A model generated the notes under the pieces. That model did no database searches. It saw nothing but the letters and a program-made list of their open reading frames with translations, and was not told the DNA's origin. This document shows, piece by piece, positions 19,042 through 27,836 of a stretch of DNA of 62,952 nucleotides. Source of the stretch: Microbacteriaceae bacterium. Lineage in GTDB: Bacteria > Actinomycetota > Actinomycetes > Actinomycetales > Microbacteriaceae. A program made the translations under genes and the position numbers. The DNA lies in contig JAHEFZ010000006.1 in assembly GCA_024639935.1 (NCBI GenBank), positions 1 to 62,952 of the forward strand, written 5' to 3'. How positions within the stretch are numbered: the stretch's first letter is position 1; the number at the start of each line of letters is the position of its first letter.

Positions 19042-20565
19042 ATGGTCTCGTTCATCGATGAAGTGACCGTGCACCTCAAAGCGGGCCACGGCGGTAACGG
19101 TTGCGTGTCGGTCAAGCGTGAAAAATTCAAGCCACTGGCTGGCCCCGACGGTGGAAACGGCGGTAACGGCGGCGACATCGTTCTTGTGTCAGATCCGCAA
19201 GTCACCACGCTCCTCGATTTCCACTATCGGCCTCATCGCTCCAGCGAAAACGGTGGGTTCGGCATGGGCGATCACCGCAGCGGGCACAAGGGCGAAACGT
19301 TGACGCTTCCTGTTCCCGTCGGAACGGTCGTCAAGGACATCGATGGTCAAGTACTGATCGACCTCGATAAGCCCGATATGGAATACGTTGTCGCGCCGGG
19401 CGGCCAGGGCGGCCTCGGCAATTCAGCTCTTGCATCGCTCAAGCGGAAAGCCCCCGGTTTCGCCCTACTCGGCACACTCGGGTGGGACGGCGATATCGTT
19501 CTCGAACTCAAGACCGTTGCCGACGTCGCCCTTGTCGGATATCCGTCTGCCGGAAAATCGTCCCTCATAGCGTCCGTTTCGGCCGCCAAACCGAAGATCG
19601 CGGATTATCCATTCACGACCCTGCACCCGAATCTCGGTGTCGTCGACGTTGAGCAATACCGCTACACGATTGCGGACGTCCCCGGACTCATCGCGGGAGC
19701 GTCTGAGGGCAAGGGGCTCGGACTGGACTTCCTTCGGCATGTCGAGAGGTGCCGTGTTCTCATTCACGTAATCGACTGTGCGACCCTCGAGCCGGCGCGT
19801 GATCCGATGAGCGATTTCGACATCATTCGCGCGGAACTCGCCGCCTACCCCGTTCCCGACGGCGCGATCCCATTGACCGAGCGCCCCCAGCTCATCGTCC
19901 TCAACAAGGTTGATGTGCCCGAAGCGGCCGAACTGGCCGAACTTGTCCGTCCCGATTTTGAGGCGCTCGGGTTTGAGGTGTTTGCGGTGTCGGCGGCGAC
20001 ACGAGTGGGACTTCGCGAACTCACCCTACGAATAGGTCACATCGTTGGAGCAGATCGGGCTGAACGTCTCGCCGAAGAGGAATCTCGTCAACGGATTGTT
20101 ATTCGCCCGCGCGCGGTTGACGAGAAGCAACTCACGGTACTGGTCGAACATCGAGGTGACGAAGTCACCTATCGAATTCGCGGAGCGAAACCAGAGCGTT
20201 GGGTTCAGCAGACCGACTTCAATAATGAAGAAGCAATCGGATACCTCAGTGACCGTCTTGCCAAAATCGATCTGGATGACCACCTGTTCAAGGCGGGCGC
20301 GGTCCCCGGGGCCACCGTCTATATTGGCGACGGTGACCGTTTCGTGTTCGATTGGGAACCAACGATGACGAGCGCCGCCGAAATGATGGTGAGCCCGCGC
20401 GGGACCGATGCTCGCCTTCACGAGAGCAATCGGGCAACAACGTCCGACCGCCGAAAATCGTACAAGGAACGCATGGATGCGAAAGCGGCCGCCCGTGCCG
20501 AGTTAGATCGTGAACGTGAAATAGGGATGTGGTCGGAAGAGGGCGATGGTGGACCAGCGGAGTGA
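19042..20565 (+). CDS. obgE: GTPase Obg/CgtA
   Basis: Ribosome-assembly and stress GTPase binding the 50S subunit. 507 aa. The Gly-rich Obg fold spans about 1-160 ([12 protein letters not shown]). The G domain has the P-loop GYPSAGKSS, the switch region [22 protein letters not shown] and NKVD. An OCT domain follows ([20 protein letters not shown], about 350-420). The charged C-terminus ([19 protein letters not shown]) is actinobacterial in style. The ATG follows a strong GGAGGTG. Its end overlaps the start of proB by 20 bases. Confidence 0.96.
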   Translation: MVSFIDEVTVHLKAGHGGNGCVSVKREKFKPLAGPDGGNGGNGGDIVLVSDPQVTTLLDFHYRPHRSSENGGFGMGDHRSGHKGETLTLPVPVGTVVKDIDGQVLIDLDKPDMEYVVAPGGQGGLGNSALASLKRKAPGFALLGTLGWDGDIVLELKTVADVALVGYPSAGKSSLIASVSAAKPKIADYPFTTLHPNLGVVDVEQYRYTIADVPGLIAGASEGKGLGLDFLRHVERCRVLIHVIDCATLEPARDPMSDFDIIRAELAAYPVPDGAIPLTERPQLIVLNKVDVPEAAELAELVRPDFEALGFEVFAVSAATRVGLRELTLRIGHIVGADRAERLAEEESRQRIVIRPRAVDEKQLTVLVEHRGDEVTYRIRGAKPERWVQQTDFNNEEAIGYLSDRLAKIDLDDHLFKAGAVPGATVYIGDGDRFVFDWEPTMTSAAEMMVSPRGTDARLHESNRATTSDRRKSYKERMDAKAAARAELDREREIGMWSEEGDGGPAE

Positions 20566-21331
20566 AGTGACCGCAGCGATGAGGATCGTTGTGAAGGTGG
20601 GATCGTCGTCGATCAGCGGCGAAAACGCTCATCAATTGGCAACTATTGTCGATGCCTTAGCGGGCGCTCACTCCCGGAACGTCGATGTCGTGCTCGTGTC
20701 GAGTGGTGCGATTGCAACCGCTCTTCCACACTTCGGACTGGTAACTCGTCCCGCGGATGATCTCGTTACCGAACAGGCGGCAGCGGCAGTAGGTCAGACA
20801 ATGCTGATGGTGCGCTACCAGGACAGTCTCAACCAGTTTGGAATTGTTGCAGCCCAAGTGCTGTTGACCTCAGGAGACCTGGAGGCCGACGCGACCCGCG
20901 CCAACGCAAAGGCCGCAATCGGCAAATTATTAGACCTGCGGTTTCTTCCTATCGTCAACGAGAATGACACGGTCGCCACACACGAAATCCGATTCGGTGA
21001 CAACGACCGTCTCGCCGCGTTGGTCGCTGAACTGGTCGGGGCCGACCTCTTAGTGCTTCTCAGCGACGTTGATGCCCTGTATTCCCGCCCACCGGGTGAA
21101 CCCGGTGCGGAAATGATCGAGTTCGTAAGCTTCGGCGACGATTTGTCCGGTATCGAAATCGGTTCGATCGGGGCCACCGGTGTGGGGACGGGTGGGGCAG
21201 AGACCAAAATCGCTGCCGCACTGCACGCGACGCGTGTTGGAGTTCCCGTTATTCTCACATCGGCTGCCAACATCGGCCCCGCGTTGTCGGGGGATGCGGT
21301 CGGAACGTGGTTCGAGGCTGCGGTTCGTTAG
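20546..21331 (+). CDS. proB: Glutamate 5-kinase, short form
   Basis: First step of proline synthesis, phosphorylating glutamate. 261 aa: the amino-acid kinase domain only ([59 protein letters not shown]). The C-terminal PUA domain of E. coli-type enzymes (about 100 residues more) is missing; the frame closes cleanly, so this is a domain loss, not a frameshift. ATG 20546 has AGAGG close upstream and overlaps obgE; ATG 20579 (MRIVVKVG) is an alternative that trims 11 residues. Confidence 0.9.
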   Translation: MVDQRSEVTAAMRIVVKVGSSSISGENAHQLATIVDALAGAHSRNVDVVLVSSGAIATALPHFGLVTRPADDLVTEQAAAAVGQTMLMVRYQDSLNQFGIVAAQVLLTSGDLEADATRANAKAAIGKLLDLRFLPIVNENDTVATHEIRFGDNDRLAALVAELVGADLLVLLSDVDALYSRPPGEPGAEMIEFVSFGDDLSGIEIGSIGATGVGTGGAETKIAAALHATRVGVPVILTSAANIGPALSGDAVGTWFEAAVR

Positions 21332-21342
21332 CTCGCGCGACC

Positions 21343-21348
21343 TAAACT
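21343..21348 (+). promoter_or_regulatory. -10 box TAAACT, leaderless start of proA
   Basis: TAAACT ends 7 bases before ATG 21356, with no SD. This gives proA its own start despite lying 24 bases after proB. Confidence 0.5.
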
Positions 21349-21355
21349 GGCAAAC

Positions 21356-22606
21356 ATGACCGACGCGTTCCAGCAAATCCTCGACAATGCGCGCGACGCA
21401 TCAATTGTGCTCGCTCAAACCTCGACAACCGTTAAGAATCACTCTCTCGAGGCAATTGCTCGCGGTCTCGCATCGAACAGCGATCACATCGTGGCAGCGA
21501 ACCGGGTCGACGTCGACCGTGCGCGTGCAGAGGGAATGGCCGATGGGCTACTTGATCGCCTGGAACTGACACCGGCGCGCGTAGCGGGCCTTGCCCATGC
21601 CGTGCGTGACATCGTTGCGCTTCCTGACCCGATTGGCGAGGTACTTGGCGGAAGCACACTTCCCAATGGACTGCACCTCACTCAGGTTCGCGTTCCCTTC
21701 GGTGTTGTTGGGGCAATCTATGAGGCCCGACCAAACGTCACCGTCGACCTAGCTGCCATCCTCATCAAGAGCGGGAACGTTGCCGTTTTGCGCGGCGGCA
21801 GCGCGGCGGAAGAAACTAACACGGTCCTCGTCGAAGTCATCGGTTCCGCTCTCGAGAGCTGCGGTTTACCGCGAACAGTCGTCCAGACAATCGACCCGTT
21901 CGGACGAGACGGCGCCACCCGACTCATGAACGCACGTGGTTTTGTCGATGTGCTCGTTCCGCGGGGAAGTGCGTCGCTCATCAGTGCCGTTGTTCATGAC
22001 TCGAGCGTTCCCGTGATCGAAACCGGGGCAGGTGTTGTCCACATTTTCCTCGATGCCAGTGCCGAACTCGACATGTCGAGTGACATTGTTCATAATTCAA
22101 AAACGCAACGAGTCGGTGTCTGCAACGCTCTCGAAACTTTGCTGGTTCATCGAGACTCGGCACCGCGCCTGATTCCGGACATTCTGCGCCGATTGACCGA
22201 ATCGGGTGTGACCATTCATGCCGATGACGCGACTCGGGTGATTTTCCCCGACGCCCACCCAGCGACGTCGAAGGACTGGGGCCACGAATATCTATCGCTC
22301 GACCTCGCGGTGAAGATCGTTGACTCGCTTCAGGACGCGATCGAGCACATCGGCGTCTACTCGACTCATCACACCGACGCCATCATCACGAACAACATGG
22401 CCAATGCGGAAAAATTCGTTGCCGAGGTTGACTCCGCGGTGGTCATGGTCAATGCGTCGACGCGATTTACGGACGGCGGCGAGTTTGGCCTCGGCGCGGA
22501 AGTAGGAATTTCGACACAAAAGCTTCACGCGCGCGGACCGATGGGATTGCGCGAATTGACGAGCTCAAAGTGGATTGTGCGCGGAAATGGCCAGTGGCGC
22601 GAGTAA
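21356..22606 (+). CDS. proA: Glutamate-5-semialdehyde dehydrogenase (gamma-glutamyl phosphate reductase)
   Basis: Reduces glutamyl-5-phosphate, the ProB product, with NADPH. 416 aa. The catalytic Cys lies in QRVGVCNALETLLVH. The nucleotide-binding region VPFGVVGAIYEARPNVT and the C-terminal GEFGLGAEVGISTQKLHARGP are typical. Adjacent to proB, so the two supply glutamate semialdehyde for proline. Confidence 0.96.
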   Translation: MTDAFQQILDNARDASIVLAQTSTTVKNHSLEAIARGLASNSDHIVAANRVDVDRARAEGMADGLLDRLELTPARVAGLAHAVRDIVALPDPIGEVLGGSTLPNGLHLTQVRVPFGVVGAIYEARPNVTVDLAAILIKSGNVAVLRGGSAAEETNTVLVEVIGSALESCGLPRTVVQTIDPFGRDGATRLMNARGFVDVLVPRGSASLISAVVHDSSVPVIETGAGVVHIFLDASAELDMSSDIVHNSKTQRVGVCNALETLLVHRDSAPRLIPDILRRLTESGVTIHADDATRVIFPDAHPATSKDWGHEYLSLDLAVKIVDSLQDAIEHIGVYSTHHTDAIITNNMANAEKFVAEVDSAVVMVNASTRFTDGGEFGLGAEVGISTQKLHARGPMGLRELTSSKWIVRGNGQWRE

Positions 22607-22639
22607 TCTTGGAATAACAGTCTTGTGAGGGAGAACATT

Positions 22640-22813
22640 GTGAACACCGTCATCCGCGCTTCGGAAGAACTTGCGCCGCTCATTTTCCCGGCAATCGTCT
22701 GGGCGGGAATTTTCGCCGCCGGATTTATCGTTCTCGCCGTGATTGTCCTGGCGAATCGCGATGTCGCTCATCGTAATCGCCGTCGCGGCTCGAGCAATTC
22801 CGGGCATCACTAG
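22640..22813 (+). CDS. Small single-pass membrane protein, unknown function
   Basis: 57 aa. One long hydrophobic helix ([25 protein letters not shown]) is followed by a basic, His-ending tail. GTG 22640 has GAGGGAGA 5 bases upstream. A tiny membrane protein between proA and nadD occurs in related actinobacteria as far as I recall; I do not recognise a named family. The stop is 7 bases before the nadD start. Confidence 0.65.
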   Translation: MNTVIRASEELAPLIFPAIVWAGIFAAGFIVLAVIVLANRDVAHRNRRRGSSNSGHH

Positions 22814-22820
22814 GCCTTTC

Positions 22821-23420
22821 ATGACGGTCGACCGCACCCGCCGACGAATCGGCGTTATGGGTGGGACATTCGACCCGATTCATCATGGCCACCTCGTCGC
22901 CGCGAGTGAGGTGGCAACTCATTTCGAATTGGACGAAGTGGTCTTCGTTCCCACCGGAGAGCAGTCCCACAAAAAGAACGTGACCGCGGGAGAACACCGC
23001 TATCTCATGGCCGTTATTGCAACGGCGGCGAACCCCCGCTTCACCGTTTCCCGAGTCGATATCGATCGCAACGGACCGACCTTTACGATCGACACACTTC
23101 GCGACCTTCGGTACCTTTATCCGAATTCAGACCTGTACTTCATCTCGGGAGCCGACGCAATCGAACAAATTCTTGATTGGAAGGATATCGACAACGCGTG
23201 GGAATTTGCACACTTCGTCGCGGTCACTCGACCTGGACACACCCTTTCGGTTTCCAGTCTTCCGGCCGATAGCGTGAGCCAACTCGAGATTCCCGCACTC
23301 GCCATCTCGTCGACCGATTGTCGCTCCCGCGTCCGCGCCGGTGCGCCCGTGTGGTACCTCGTTCCCGACGGCGTCGTTCAATACATTGCAAAACATGCGT
23401 TGTATCGTGGAAATTCATGA
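22821..23420 (+). CDS. nadD: Nicotinate-nucleotide adenylyltransferase
   Basis: Makes deamido-NAD from nicotinate mononucleotide and ATP. 199 aa. The nucleotidyltransferase signature [15 protein letters not shown] is at about residues 12-26, and the second motif is [13 protein letters not shown] (usual ISSTxIR). ATG 22821 is chosen by homology of the N-terminus; the SD is weak. Its TGA overlaps the next ATG. Confidence 0.95.
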   Translation: MTVDRTRRRIGVMGGTFDPIHHGHLVAASEVATHFELDEVVFVPTGEQSHKKNVTAGEHRYLMAVIATAANPRFTVSRVDIDRNGPTFTIDTLRDLRYLYPNSDLYFISGADAIEQILDWKDIDNAWEFAHFVAVTRPGHTLSVSSLPADSVSQLEIPALAISSTDCRSRVRAGAPVWYLVPDGVVQYIAKHALYRGNS

Positions 23421-24001
23421 CTGACAGTTTTGCTGCCCTACCGAGCCGGCGCGCGCAACGCGAAGCTCGTGATGCGGCCGCGCGTTCGATAGAGGCGTTT
23501 CATGCCGTATCGCAGCCGGAGTTCGCCACGCGACAGGCTGACGCAATGCCATCCCGCCGGTCACTGAGGCAGCCATCCAGTGGGCTACCGCACGACAACG
23601 GCTACGACGACTTTGTAAAGGAGTGGGTCACTGCGTCGCCCACCGTGGGACAACCCACTGCCGTGACTACGACGCTTCACGTCGAACAGTTTCCGACCGG
23701 TGAAATCTCGGGACCAATCGATAACACGGGTGAGATTATCCTCACAGGCCCGATTGTCGTAGCGGCTGCATCGATCAACAAACCTCCCACGGTCGCAATC
23801 GACGCCAGCCCACAGGCTGGATTGCCGGGAATCCCTCGACGAGCGACTGAAGCACTCTCGATCATCGGACGTGCAGCACCTCTTAGCCCGGGCCACAAAA
23901 TCTCCTCAACCGGCCAAGGCATCTCTGCTGGGTTCGCCACATTTCTCGGGCTGGTTGTGGCAGCACTCATTGGGCTTGCTTTCATCACCAAACTCATCTA
24001 A
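23417..24001 (+). CDS. Conserved hypothetical protein with C-terminal membrane anchor
   Basis: 194 aa. The N-terminal part is charged ([19 protein letters not shown]), the middle is low in structure and rich in Pro, Thr and Gly, and the C-terminus is one membrane helix ([22 protein letters not shown]). No enzyme motif is visible. It sits between nadD and rsfS with an ATGA overlap to nadD. It resembles the poorly conserved actinobacterial proteins found at this spot; its topology (cytoplasmic N-terminus, short tail outside) is an inference. Confidence 0.7.
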   Translation: MTDSFAALPSRRAQREARDAAARSIEAFHAVSQPEFATRQADAMPSRRSLRQPSSGLPHDNGYDDFVKEWVTASPTVGQPTAVTTTLHVEQFPTGEISGPIDNTGEIILTGPIVVAAASINKPPTVAIDASPQAGLPGIPRRATEALSIIGRAAPLSPGHKISSTGQGISAGFATFLGLVVAALIGLAFITKLI

Positions 24002-24010
24002 AGGAACTCA

Positions 24011-24397
24011 GTGCCCGCAACCACCACCGCAATCGATCACGTCACCATCGTCGCTTCCGCAGCAGATGCCAAGCAGGGAGAAGACATTGTCGCTCTTGAT
24101 GTCAGTGGACCCATCGGCATTGTGGATGCTTTTGTGATGGTCACGGGACGCAATGAGCGAAATGTTCAAGCAATCGCGGACGAAATCGAAGACCAGATGT
24201 TGGCGAACGGAAACCGGACTCTCCGACGGGAGGGCCGCGACCTTGGACGTTGGATACTACTTGATTTTGGTGACGTCGTCGCGCACGTTTTCCACGAGGA
24301 AGAGCGCTTGTTTTACGGACTCGAACGTCTCTGGCACGACTGCCCCGTAATTTCATTCACGCTTCCCGAACGAGAAGCCGTCGCCGGTGATTTGTAA
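24011..24397 (+). CDS. rsfS: Ribosome silencing factor RsfS
   Basis: 128 aa, DUF143/Iojap family. It binds L14 on the 50S subunit and blocks subunit joining in starvation. Signature regions DVSGPIGIVDAFVMVTGRNERNVQAIADEIE and GRWILLDFGDVVAHVFHEEERLFYGLERLW are full length. GTG 24011 has AAAGGA upstream. The nadD-rsfS neighbourhood is standard in actinobacteria. Confidence 0.95.
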   Translation: MPATTTAIDHVTIVASAADAKQGEDIVALDVSGPIGIVDAFVMVTGRNERNVQAIADEIEDQMLANGNRTLRREGRDLGRWILLDFGDVVAHVFHEEERLFYGLERLWHDCPVISFTLPEREAVAGDL

Positions 24398-24438
24398 GAA
24401 ATCTCGCCCTTAGGCTAATCTGAACAGGTTGCCCGAAA

Positions 24439-24511
24439 GGGCCTGTGGCGCAGCTGGTAGCGCACCTGCATGGCATGCAGGGGGTCAGGGGTTCGAATCC
24501 CCTCAGGTCCA
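24439..24511 (+). tRNA. tRNA-Ala (anticodon GGC)
   Basis: The acceptor GGGCCTG (24439-24445) pairs with CAGGTCC (24504-24510), including G3:U70, the alanine identity pair. The anticodon arm CCTGC-ATGGCAT-GCAGG gives GGC. The T arm contains GGTTCGAATCC and the discriminator is A. CCA is not encoded. A possible -10, TAATCT, lies at 24416-24421. Confidence 0.96.
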
Positions 24512-24579
24512 CTCTTCATCGTTCTTCGCTCCTTCCCAGCGATTAGGATTGCTTTGCAGGTACAGCACGAAGGGGCAAC

Positions 24580-25749
24580 ATGTCGAACTTTTCAACTGCC
24601 GAATCCGTCATGGGGTTCGACGCACTTTTCACGGCGACCGAGCTGGACTGGCGCGACAAAGCTCGGGCATTCTCTCTCGACCGCATCCAACCTGAAATCG
24701 ACGAGGACTTCGAGATTCAGCGCCTTCGCACTGAATTGATCGGGGAGATGGGCCAACTCGGCATGCTGGGAATGCACATCGAAGGGTACGGGTGTGCGGG
24801 CGCTAGTGCTGTGTCTTATGGACTTGTGTGTTACGAACTCGAAGCGGTTGATACGTCGTGGCGAACGCACATCTCGGTTCTCGGCTCGCTTGCGATGTCG
24901 GCAATCGCGAAGTTCGGTTCCGAGGAACAAAAGCAGGAATACCTCCCCGGTTCAGCCCGCGGCGAGTTGGCCGGATGCTTCGGACTATCGGAACCCCACG
25001 GCGGTTCCGACCCGTCGAACATGCTGACGAAGGCCGTCAAGGATGGTGACCACTGGGTTATTAACGGAGCCAAACGTTGGATTGGCATCGCCAACATCGC
25101 TGACTACGCCATCATCTGGGCTGACACCGAAGACGGTATTCGCGGTTTCATCGTCCCGACCGCTACCCCCGGCTTCACTGCGACGCCAATCTCGAACAAG
25201 CTGTCGATGCGTGCTTCGATTCAGTGTGACATTGACCTCGACGACGTTCGCGTGCCCGAGTCGCTTCGCCTGCCGCTAGCTACAGGGCTCGGAGCACCGT
25301 TTTCGTGTCTCAACGAAGCGCGCTATGGGATCGTGTGGGGCGTCATGGGCGCCGCACGAGCGGCCATCGATGTCGCGGTGAAGTTCTCACAAGAACGCAT
25401 CTTGTTCGGCAAGCCACTGGCGGCAACGCAGATTACGCAAACCAAGCTCGCCGATTGTTTCCTCGAATTCGAAAAGGGTGTCCTGCTTTCCCACCACATC
25501 GGCAAACTCAAGGATTCGGGTACGTTGACTCATCACCAGATTTCGGTCGGGAAACTCAACAACGTCCGCGAAGCGGTCGGAATCGTCTCTACGGTTCGAT
25601 CCATACTCGGTGGAAACGGAGTCACGGCGGACTACCCGATTATGCGTCACATGATGAACCTCGAGTCGGTGCGCACGTACGAGGGCACAGATGAGGTCCA
25701 CGCACTCGTGGTTGGCCGTGCGTTGACTGGCGAAGAAGCGTTCCGCTAA
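24580..25749 (+). CDS. Acyl-CoA dehydrogenase, glutaryl-CoA dehydrogenase-like
   Basis: FAD flavoprotein. 389 aa. FAD-contact region CFGLSEPHGGSDPSNM, middle beta domain, and the catalytic base in RTYEGTDEVHALVVGRALTG (Glu of YEGT). The YEGT position and GKPLAATQITQTKLADC resemble glutaryl-CoA dehydrogenase, which also decarboxylates, in lysine and tryptophan breakdown; short-chain acyl-CoA dehydrogenase activity is possible. AAGGGG lies 5 bases before the ATG. It stands next to the hut genes but on an independent transcript; a link to glutamate or glutarate metabolism is speculative. Confidence 0.85.
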   Translation: MSNFSTAESVMGFDALFTATELDWRDKARAFSLDRIQPEIDEDFEIQRLRTELIGEMGQLGMLGMHIEGYGCAGASAVSYGLVCYELEAVDTSWRTHISVLGSLAMSAIAKFGSEEQKQEYLPGSARGELAGCFGLSEPHGGSDPSNMLTKAVKDGDHWVINGAKRWIGIANIADYAIIWADTEDGIRGFIVPTATPGFTATPISNKLSMRASIQCDIDLDDVRVPESLRLPLATGLGAPFSCLNEARYGIVWGVMGAARAAIDVAVKFSQERILFGKPLAATQITQTKLADCFLEFEKGVLLSHHIGKLKDSGTLTHHQISVGKLNNVREAVGIVSTVRSILGGNGVTADYPIMRHMMNLESVRTYEGTDEVHALVVGRALTGEEAFR

Positions 25750-25762
25750 ATCGCGAGCGCGG

Positions 25763-25768
25763 TACCCT
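25763..25768 (+). promoter_or_regulatory. -10 box TACCCT, leaderless start of hutG
   Basis: TACCCT ends 7 bases before ATG 25776. No SD is present. Confidence 0.5.
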
Positions 25769-25775
25769 TGCCCTT

Positions 25776-26669
25776 ATGGCGCTGTCACACGATCCTCTCT
25801 GGCCCCGTGCGGGCGGATGGAGTGCGCCTGCGGGGGAGGTTGACTTCGGGATCATCGGGGTTCCGACGTTTTCGACGTCCATCACCCCGGGTTTCACTAA
25901 CCTGACCCCGGGCGCCGTCCGTGCCGTGTTGCCCCGGTATTCCGAGGCCTTCCAGACCGGGGACGAAATCCACACCGCAACACGACTGGTTCGACACGAT
26001 TTCGGCGACGTGATCGACCCCGACGGCGACGAAGCGGGCGCGATTCGTACGATTGGCACGGCCGTTTCCCGCGCTCGTCTGTTAGTGGCGATTGGCGGTG
26101 ACAACGCACTCACCGTTCCCGTGGCGGTCGCGGGGTGGGGTGACCGACGCGGCACGGCCGGCCTTATCACCGTCGATGCGCATCTTGACGTTCGCGACGG
26201 GGTGAGCAACGGTTCACCCGTTCGTCGGCTCGTCGAAGATTTTGGAGTTGACCCCGCTCGGGTTGTTCAGATCGGAATTGCGGATTTCGCCAACTCGACC
26301 GACTACCTTCATCGGGTTCGCGATTGGGGAGTAACCGTGATCACTCGCGACGACGTCGCGCGTCGCGGAGTCGACGCGATTGTTCGCGACGCTCTCACCA
26401 TTGCCGGTGCAGAAGGCGGACCGATTCATGTCGACCTTGACATCGACGCCTGCGACCGTGCAGTGGCGCCGGCGTGTCCCGCATCCATCCCTGGTGGACT
26501 GAGCGCATACGAAATGAGGCAATTCGCCCGAGGTTTTTCGCGAGACGAGCGGGTGGTCACCGTTGACCTTGCTGAAGTTGATGCGAGCGCGGACACCGAA
26601 GACGGCCGCACGATTCGACTCACCGCGCTGTGTGTCCTCGAAGCCCTCGCGGGACTCGCTGAGCGCTAG
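25776..26669 (+). CDS. hutG: Formimidoylglutamase-like ureohydrolase (arginase superfamily)
   Basis: Last step of the hut pathway: N-formimidoyl-glutamate to glutamate and formamide. 297 aa. Metal motifs: GGDNALTVP, VDAHLDVRDG and VDLDIDACDRA. In arginases the first motif is GGDH with His as a manganese ligand; here it is Asn, as reported for the trypanosomal formimidoylglutamase. The other ligands are intact. Its convergent position next to hutI supports this substrate over agmatine or arginine. The ATG follows TACCCT by 7 bases. The stop shares CTAG with hutI. Confidence 0.82.
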   Translation: MALSHDPLWPRAGGWSAPAGEVDFGIIGVPTFSTSITPGFTNLTPGAVRAVLPRYSEAFQTGDEIHTATRLVRHDFGDVIDPDGDEAGAIRTIGTAVSRARLLVAIGGDNALTVPVAVAGWGDRRGTAGLITVDAHLDVRDGVSNGSPVRRLVEDFGVDPARVVQIGIADFANSTDYLHRVRDWGVTVITRDDVARRGVDAIVRDALTIAGAEGGPIHVDLDIDACDRAVAPACPASIPGGLSAYEMRQFARGFSRDERVVTVDLAEVDASADTEDGRTIRLTALCVLEALAGLAER

Positions 26670-27823
26670 CTCCAGACACGGCGGGCGAGGTTGACACCTG
26701 GCCGGTATGCGAGGTGGACGTGGTTGGGTGCGTCGAGTTCGACAATGTGGGCGTTCGAGCCGATGCCCAGGTTCCCCAGTACGGTCGAACAGAGAGCCAT
26801 CGCGCCACCTTGTGTCGCTGCCCAGAGCGCTTCGGTTGGGGTCATGCCCATCTCGCGAACGGCAATCGCGATACAGAACGAGATCGACGAAGTGTAGGAC
26901 GAGCCCGGGTTGCAATTCGTTGCGAGCGCGACGGTGACTCCGGCGTCCAGGAAATTTCGGGCGTTGGGGTATGGCTGGCGAGTTGAAAAGTCGGATCCGG
27001 GCAGCAGCGTCAGCACGGTACCAGATTCGGCTAACGCCCGAACATCGGCATCAGAAAGGAACGTGCCGTGGTCGACACTCGCCACGCCGTGCGCGATTGC
27101 CATCTGTACCGAATCGGACGGTCTGAGTTGTGCCGCGTGAATGTGAGTGGTGAGCTCTCGTTCGGCCCCGGCGGCAAGGATTCGCGCCGCCTGACCGACA
27201 GTAAACGCACCGTCTTCACAAAAAACATCGATTGCCGTAACGAAAGGGGCGACGGCATCGAGCATTTCGCCACAAACCACGTCCACATAGGCATCCTCGT
27301 TTCCTCGGAAGTCGATTGGGATTACGTGTGCGCCGAGGAATGTGACGTAGTCGGTGAATTCGCGCGCGATTCGTGCCAGTCGAGCCTCGTGGTCGACGGT
27401 GAGGCCGTACCCCGTCTTGATTTCGATGGTCGTCGTGCCCTGACGATGCATTTCGGCGATTCGAATGCTTATCAGTTCCCGTAGTTCGTCGTCTGTAGCA
27501 GCGTTGGTCGCTGCCACGGTGGTAGCGATGCCGCCGGCGGAATAGGGTTTCCCCGCCATTCGCGACTCGAATTCGCGGGAGCGCTCTCCTGCGAATGCGA
27601 GATGAGTGTGCGAGTCGACGAAACCGGGAATTACCGCTCTCCCCTCAGCGTCGAGGACTTCGGTGTTGCGGTCCGCGCGCACCGATACCTCGCTGTCGAG
27701 GCCGACCCAGCGGACGATTCCGTCCTCCCACTCGATGGCCGCGTCGTGCAGAATTCCGAATTGGTCGCCCCATCGTGGGTCATTGGTGACGAGTTCCCCG
27801 ATGTTGCGAAGCACAGTGGTCAT
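26666..27823 (-). CDS. hutI: Imidazolonepropionase
   Basis: Third step of histidine breakdown: imidazolone propionate to formimino-glutamate. 385 aa amidohydrolase. Metal motif DSHTHLAFAGERSREFE, AHVIPIDFRGNEDAYVD, HIHAAQL and SVDHGTFLSD provide the expected His and Asp ligands. It is third in hutH-hutU-hutI on the minus strand, 13 bases after hutU. It also has its own TAGCCT box 6 bases before the ATG, so it may be both co-transcribed and independently transcribed. Confidence 0.95.
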   Translation of the reverse strand: MTTVLRNIGELVTNDPRWGDQFGILHDAAIEWEDGIVRWVGLDSEVSVRADRNTEVLDAEGRAVIPGFVDSHTHLAFAGERSREFESRMAGKPYSAGGIATTVAATNAATDDELRELISIRIAEMHRQGTTTIEIKTGYGLTVDHEARLARIAREFTDYVTFLGAHVIPIDFRGNEDAYVDVVCGEMLDAVAPFVTAIDVFCEDGAFTVGQAARILAAGAERELTTHIHAAQLRPSDSVQMAIAHGVASVDHGTFLSDADVRALAESGTVLTLLPGSDFSTRQPYPNARNFLDAGVTVALATNCNPGSSYTSSISFCIAIAVREMGMTPTEALWAATQGGAMALCSTVLGNLGIGSNAHIVELDAPNHVHLAYRPGVNLARRVWS

Positions 27824-27829
27824 GACGTC

Positions 27830-27835
27830 AGGCTA
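27830..27835 (-). promoter_or_regulatory. -10 box TAGCCT, internal leaderless promoter of hutI
   Basis: On the minus strand TAGCCT ends 6 bases before ATG 27823 and begins one base after the hutU stop codon. No SD intervenes. Confidence 0.45.
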
Positions 27836-27836
27836 C

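Noticed and set aside
23318-23416. Upstream extension of the 194-residue hypothetical protein
   Set aside because: It lies inside nadD in another frame; the ATG in the ATGA overlap is the natural start.
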